Assembly (NCBI GenBank): GCA_034440635.1
Contig: JAOTON010001078.1
Span: 698,001 to 762,000 of the forward strand
Direction of reading: 5' to 3'
DNA from: Lepas anatifera
Lineage: Eukaryota; Arthropoda; Thecostraca; Lepadidae
Length of the DNA: 64,000 nucleotides
Positions 58,628-64,000 of this stretch are shown here, piece by piece (position 1 is the first letter of the stretch; each line of letters starts with the position of its first letter). A program made the translations under genes and the position numbers. The notes under the pieces were generated by a model. That model was given only the letters and a program-made list of their open reading frames with translations, was not told the DNA's origin and made no database searches.

Positions 58628-61134
58628 AGGAAATTTGTTTTGAAGGTCTCTGCGCGGAAAATTATGGATGTTTTTGAGCTCTGGTATATGGTTGACGGGA
58701 ATCAATCTTTTTAAAGAAACTTAATCTATGGTTAAGCGGCTAAGTGTACGTGTGCTTTGAGAGGTACGATCATGGAGTGATGTTGCTCCGTAAAAGTGGG
58801 AGTTCTGAGAGGAGCTGAAACCAGGGTTTCCGGCATGCTCTATTTGACAGATAGCTCATTTAAGATCGCATGAAGATGCCATATTCCGCGTACTTGTGGA
58901 TCATATTTAATGTACAGCAAATACCTACTACTTCGTGGGAATATCGGTGGAAGCTGCGTGGGAGCTCTGAGAGGAGCGAAATCTGAAACCGGAGTTTTCC
59001 GGGATGCTCCACTCGACTGCACTAGCTTTAGCTGCTAGACTGCACTAGCTGTAGGGATATGCTCTCCGAATTGTGATTAGTTCCAACAGCTCTGCTGCTG
59101 AGTCCGTTTGGTTCAGCGCCAGCCGCGCTGCTGACGAGTTCACCCGTGTAAGCGAGGTTGCTGTCTGTAACCTCAGTGTGTCTGCGCTCCCCCAGCCCGT
59201 CTCCGTGGGTCGCGGCTCTGACTGACGTCGCTGTCTGCAACCGCAGTGTGTCTGCGCTCCCCCAGCCCGACGTCTCCGTGGGGCGCGGCTCTGCTGACGT
59301 CGCTGTGACCGCGTGGTTGGTGACGTGTCTGTAGGTCGCGGGCTCTGCCCTGGCCACGTGGTTGTTGTGTGCAGAGGTGACCGGAGCCTGTCGCCGATAT
59401 TAGCGCTGGGCGGGGACCCTGTTCCTGACGATGATGGATGACCTGTGCTGCGAGGACGCGGGAGCGGTGAGGCATGGGAACGTATTGACTGCCTGGTTGA
59501 TGTTGCCAGCTCTGCTTCAGATATTGGGCATGTGGTGTGCATAATTGTCTGATACGGTTTCAAGCTTATTTTGGCCATTGAGTAGTGCCACGAATAAGCA
59601 AGTTGGAATCTCGTGTTTGACTCGACCGCCATGGGCTCTTTCGCAGGTTGTCCCACGTACCGATTATGGGGGGGGGGTGGGTGGTTTGATGAGTGGGCCT
59701 GATGTCAAAAGGTCAGCTGCGCTCTGGCAGGCGTTGAGTTTCGCTCTCTCGTTGAGCTGAAGTCCCTGACCCAGCGCTCACTCATGCATGCTGATAATTG
59801 ACTAGGCGCGCAGAGTGCCGAAGCTGTAATCTCTTGATTTTTTTGGGGGGGGCAAGCTTTTAAGCAATAAACATCCAGCTGTCGTCGACCCGATTCCCGA
59901 CATGATAGAAATCACGGCTCACACCCTTGTCGTCCAGAAGCACGGTCGGGTGGACATCTGCGCCGGCGTCTCTGGTCCCCCCAGGGCCAAACGCACACGC
60001 GTCCCCGTGAGACGTCCCGAGTGAGCGGTACCCCCGCCCCTCCACAGACCTGGCGTACTGACCACGGTGGGGGGAGAGGAGGAGGGGGGTTCATTGGATT
60101 AACCAGGCGGCGGGGCCGGCGCGTGCTCGGTTATGGCTCCGCTCCAGACAGCCTGGCGGGCTGGCCTGCACTAATGCGCCCCCGCGGCTGCTGGCCGCCG
60201 GTAAAAGTGGACGCCTGGGGGTCCGGCCTGCTGCCATGGACGCCGCCACGGACGCTCCACTCGGAGCGGGCTGATGGAAGTTCGAATATTTTTCGAGCCT
60301 GGACTGTGACGAGCGCGACGTTGGGTTTCGGGATTGGGCTATATAACTTAAGTACCGGAGCCCGAAGAACTGATACTGATCGCACCAATGGAACCTTAGA
60401 AGAATGTGAAATGGTTTTATTCATGTATCTGTCTTCTGTTTGTTAAGTGTCCTATGGCTTTCAAATTTAATGAGTGTATTTTGAGCAATGAAGTGGTGCT
60501 TATTAACTCAGCAGTCACAGATTTAAGACATCCTGAGCTTGCTATAATATTCCACTTAATGATCGGAGGTTTTTAGTTTTGAGACAGGAAGGGACCTCCT
60601 TCCCGACGAATGATTGATGCGGCTGAAGTTGACGTGACTTCCTGTAGGAGATTGGCGAGTGTGTTGGAACCGGAATGAAGAGCATTAAAAGACATGAATT
60701 TTCTGCTCTCGGGGACATGCCGTGGCTTTGGCATAGCTTTGTATGGATAGTGCTCCCCTCACAACAGTTGTTACACTCAAGACTTGAAATCATACGTGTC
60801 AGGCTTTATTTGGAAACGAACTATATTGGAGCTTTCCAGTGTTGGAAACATTTTCTTTTCGTCCTCATGAATAAAATAGTTTGTTTTTGTTCGATGTCAC
60901 GGATTCAAAACCAAAATAAAATAAGCTGGGTGTATATTTCGTAATAGCTAAATAAAGGCTATTTATTTTGTTTATCGTCACGTATTTCAACTCAAGAATA
61001 ACGGAATATTTATCTCGCGATAACGTAAGAGAACTACTTTAACACCAAGATATTAAACAATCAAGGCTTTCAACTATGCATGCCGCCTTGTATTTGGGCG
61101 TCGCGATCAACTAGAACAAGGCTGAATCAAGGAT

Positions 61135-61253
61135 CAACTCAGTGGGAATCAGCCAGCCTGCAACTCAGTGGGAATCAGCCAGCCTGCAACTCGGTGGGAA
61201 TCGCCAGCCTGCAACCTGGAACTAGCCAACTCAGGGGAATCAGCCAGCCTGGA
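61135..61253 (+). repeat. 26-bp tandem repeat, about four units
   Basis: CAACTCAGTGGGAATCAGCC then AGCCTG repeats at 61135, 61161 and 61187, with a fourth degenerate unit ending near 61253. Confidence 0.8.
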
Positions 61254-61382
61254 GGAGCGTGTCCAGAGCAGAGGACAGCCGTCTCAGAGGCTCGGCGCGA
61301 CGCTACTCGGCGGCGCTGACCTTTGAAAACTCGACCATACTGAATAATTAAACACGGCCGAACTCGTCCGGTGCTCAGAGGT

Positions 61383-61632
61383 GCGCGTCGGTGCCTAACC
61401 AGCGACTGGTCAACGTTCGGAGGGCGCGTCGGTGCCTAACCAGCTACTGGTCAACGTTCAGAGGTGCGCTTCGGTGCCTAACCAGCTACTGGTCAGCGTT
61501 CGGAGGGCGCGTCGGTGCCTAACCAGCTACTGGTCAACGTTCAGAGGTGCGCTTCGGTGCCTAACCAGCTACTGGTCAGCATTCAGAGGTGCGCTTCGGT
61601 GCCTAACCAGCTACTGGTCAACGTTCAGAGGT
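61383..61632 (+). repeat. Six-unit minisatellite, 41/42-bp units
   Basis: The unit is GCGC(G/T)TCGGTGCCTAACC, AGCTACTGGTCA(A/G)CGTTC, (A/G)GAGG(T). Units 2-3 are repeated as units 4-5 except for a small change, so a dimer step is visible. ACCAG-CTA-CTGGT inside each unit is an inverted repeat. A reading frame stays open through it but shifts with the 41-bp units; not taken as a gene. Confidence 0.88.
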
Positions 61633-61689
61633 GCGCGCTCCTCACCGACGGTCTATAGCGTGGAACTGTTACCAGCCGTGGATGGGGGC

Positions 61690-62690
61690 TGCATGTGACT
61701 TGTGCAAATGGTCAGGCTAGGAGAACTCAGTTCTGAGAAACTTCATCACCAAAGTTGTACTTCAGGTCTTGTGTGTGACAGGTTGTCTTAACAATGTATT
61801 CTCTGTAACAATGTTGTCTTAACAAGCCGGGGTTTCTGATGAGCGTTACTGTGCCGCGGACGGACTGTGGCCCGGCGTGTTATGCTGAGTTTTGATGTCG
61901 CTAGGCTTTTGAGTACCTGATGTCATGAACACTGAAGTCGACATTTGATGATGTAGTTTTTGGCGTTTATGAGACCGCGTTAGTGACGCGACCTACAGCT
62001 CGTGTTCAACTGAGGGTTAGATAACTGATTGGAATAGAATTTCCCGTATATGGAATGGTTTGATTCTTTCAACATCACTTTTGACAATGACTCGGAATCA
62101 TTCATTCCGTGTACTGCAGATAACAATGCAAATAAGTTTTGCGAGTATGCCAGGCTTGATTTCCTTCTTGTTGAAGTCCAAAAAGAAGGGAGAGATATGA
62201 GCGACTAAGCTTATGTCATCTTCAGTACGCTACCTTTAATCGATTGTTCGTTGAATTGCAAAATTATCTCTCGTTTCAAAACCTTATCACGAGGGATCTT
62301 GTGGGAATATTTTAACCTTTGGTTGAAAGTTTCCGTCTTCCAGCCTTTCCACTAAATGCTTTTCATGTCTCGTTTATCAGATTCTATGCGTTATTATTGA
62401 AGGTCACGGCGGCTCTGGCGTAATTTTAAGGCAATCATTTATAACGTTTCCTTCCCAAAAGTATGTCGTCATATGTAAGACTACAAGTTTAGATGCAGTT
62501 TAGAGTTGCTGATGGTCATCCCAAGAAACACAGACTCGTCCGTGTGCGTGGCACCCGTGGGTCCCCAGCTATCGCTTCTGAAGTTCACAACCTGGCTCCC
62601 TCGAGGAACATTTGTGGTTAGTTTTGGAAGCTGGCAGCTTACACAATATGGGTAAGGTCGCTGGGGGTTTCATAAGGTTCCGCGGCAGGC
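61690..62690. other. Non-coding stretch
   Basis: No exon, repeat or RNA gene that I can support. Confidence 0.3.
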
Positions 62691-62694
62691 CATC

Positions 62695-62932
62695 ATTCAT
62701 TCACTCACTGACTGACCCACTCACCCACCCACCCACCCACTTTTACCTCACTCATTCACTCACCCCTACCTCACTTATTCTTCTTTCACTCACTCACCCC
62801 TACCTCACTTATTCTCTCTTTCACTCACTCACCCTCTACCTCAATCATTCACTCACTCATACCTCACTCACTCACTCCACTCACTCACTCACTCACTCAC
62901 TCACTCACTCACTCACTCACTCAATGGCGAGA
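62695..62932 (+). repeat. CTCA/CACC microsatellite
   Basis: About 240 bases of CACT, CTCA and CACC tetramers with interruptions, becoming a pure (CTCA)n run at about 62,875-62,925. It is immediately followed by a tRNA-like sequence. Confidence 0.9.
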
Positions 62933-62942
62933 ACATTACAAA

Positions 62943-63009
62943 GTGGCGGCATTGTGGTGGTTAGTGCGCTCTCTTTCCACGCGACCGACTCGGGTTCAAA
63001 GCACGGCAG
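62943..63009 (+). repeat. tRNA-like sequence (SINE head), split by a MITE
   Basis: GTGGTGGTTAGTGCG fits an A box loosely and GGGTTCAAAGC fits a B box. The sequence breaks at 63010, where a MITE is inserted, and may resume at GTTCCC after 63166. Confidence 0.4.
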
Positions 63010-63158
63010 CATAGGCGTAGGAACAGGGTGGGCCAGGGGGGCCATGGCCCCCCAATATTCATGATTCTTAACCATTAACCCTATGGATTTGACTGGAAAG
63101 AAATGACTTCAAAATGCCCGCTGCCCCCCCCAATAATCTGGACGTTCCTACGCCTATG
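63010..63158 (+). mobile_element. hAT-like MITE, 149 bp
   Basis: Ends CATAGGCGTAGGAAC and GTTCCTACGCCTATG are perfect inverted repeats. The flanks CACGGCAG (63002-63009) and CCCGGCAG (63159-63166) form an 8-bp duplication with one mismatch. Confidence 0.8.
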
Positions 63159-63166
63159 CCCGGCAG

Positions 63167-64000
63167 GTTCCCTAAGCAAGGAGCAATTTTACTTCCAAGA
63201 AACCCTTCGAACAGGGAAAGACTTGGCGACATCGTGTAAACTTGGCGTGTGGTGTGTGGATAAGCCCCAACATTAATTATTTAACTCACTCACCCGCTCT
63301 GCTCTCGTCTTGTCCTCTGCGTTCCTTCCTTTCCTTCTTCATCTTCTCCTTCCACGATGTTCCAAAACCGTCGTCCCTTGTTTGACCGGCCGCGCCATCC
63401 GCCTCGCTTTGGAATTGCGAGCGCTGTCATTAAACAATCGTCGACCCCGCCGTGATGGTCCCCCTGCAAATACGGCACGTGCAGTGATAGCAATTGGCTG
63501 CCGCAGTGCCGCGTCCGACGACAATCACGAATTCGGGCCGCCAATACCGACCGGACTCCAGCTGGCCGTGCAATGCGGGCGGAAATGCGACATTTGCCGT
63601 CCGTCGTAAGCGGTACAGGTCACGCCGCGGCTCTAACGAACTAATGACGCCCGGCGTTGCCGACGCCGCCGTCAGCGGGCGCGGGGGGTGGCGGACCAAA
63701 CTTCTGCATAGGCTGCCGTCCTGCTCAATCTTTTGCGGGGCAGTCTGCACGCTTCTGGAGTGTGATTGGAGCGTTGTGGAGGTCGGCAGCACACTGGTGT
63801 TCTGCGTAAGGCCGCGGCCTTGTTGGCGGAGTGGTGTCAGTATGTCTGACATTTGCGTTGACGACAGCAATCTGTTTTGTGTGCTGTGGCGCTGATATTA
63901 GGTTGGCGCACCAATTACAGAGGTTTGGAGGCCCAGGAGACAGCTTCTGCGATGCGGAAATTAGCGTTTGGAATGGTGGCAAATTGCTTAGATTTGCTGC
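63167..64000. other. GC-rich right edge, no gene fixed
   Basis: From about 63,350 the sequence is CG-rich with several overlapping open frames on both strands. None shows a family match or clear exon borders. Confidence 0.3.

Larger units (their letters stand above)
57503..61130. other. Intron or intergenic sequence with hairpins and a two-unit repeat
   Basis: No further exon could be fixed. An inverted repeat ACTACCTGGAGG/CCTCCAGGTAGT lies at 57828-57884. A ~73-bp unit (CAGTGTGTCTGCGCTCCCCC) repeats twice at 59159-59304. Bases 60000-60290 are GC-rich. Confidence 0.35.

Noticed and set aside
59045..59656. 203-codon minus-strand open frame
   Set aside because: It runs over a two-unit 73-bp repeat and is Ser/Thr/Arg/Pro-rich in the way expected of GC-rich non-coding DNA.
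61432..61698. 88-codon repeat-encoded peptide
   Set aside because: The 41-bp units shift the frame from unit to unit, so the same DNA unit gives different peptides, which argues against a protein.

Overview
This is animal (metazoan) nuclear DNA with sparse genes. It has spliced exons with GT/AG borders, a CpG-rich promoter-type region, one very long intron, and many short dispersed repeats. The only protein family I recognise with confidence is mitochondrial 3-hydroxyisobutyryl-CoA hydrolase (HIBCH). The nuclear-type introns, CpG islands and many non-autonomous DNA transposons suggest an invertebrate, perhaps an arthropod such as a crustacean. That placement is a guess.

Layout. (1) 1-430: the first coding exon of HIBCH on the minus strand; the rest of the gene lies off the left edge. 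(2) 430-8,700: repeats, including a tandemly duplicated unit at 2.2-3.3 kb in which each copy has been hit by a different hAT-type element. (3) 8,770-18,060: four candidate minus-strand exons of an unrecognised gene, interrupted by TTAA-flanked elements and a young non-LTR retrotransposon fragment. (4) 18,900-27,500: a decayed CR1-like retrotransposon, foldback repeats and further AGGTCA-rich elements. (5) 28,000-30,071: a CpG-rich region leading to the first coding exon of a plus-strand gene. (6) 30,072-57,433: its inferred first intron of about 27 kb, with transposons, GC-rich patches and a long hairpin element. (7) 57,434-57,502: the inferred second coding exon, in matching phase. (8) 57,503-64,000: intron or intergenic DNA with perfect short hairpins, minisatellites and a CTCA microsatellite.

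The most unusual content is a group of MITE-like elements. Two families end at TTAA, a third is probably related, and all are packed with AGGTCA/TGACCT hexamers, the half-site bound by nuclear receptors. Two of these elements sit back to back sharing a single TTAA. Several other insertions can be proved from the sequence by target-site duplications: 8-bp ones for hAT-like elements and a 12-bp one for the non-LTR fragment.

Most open reading frames longer than 60 codons here are chance frames in non-coding or repeat DNA and are left out. No complete gene lies within the window.
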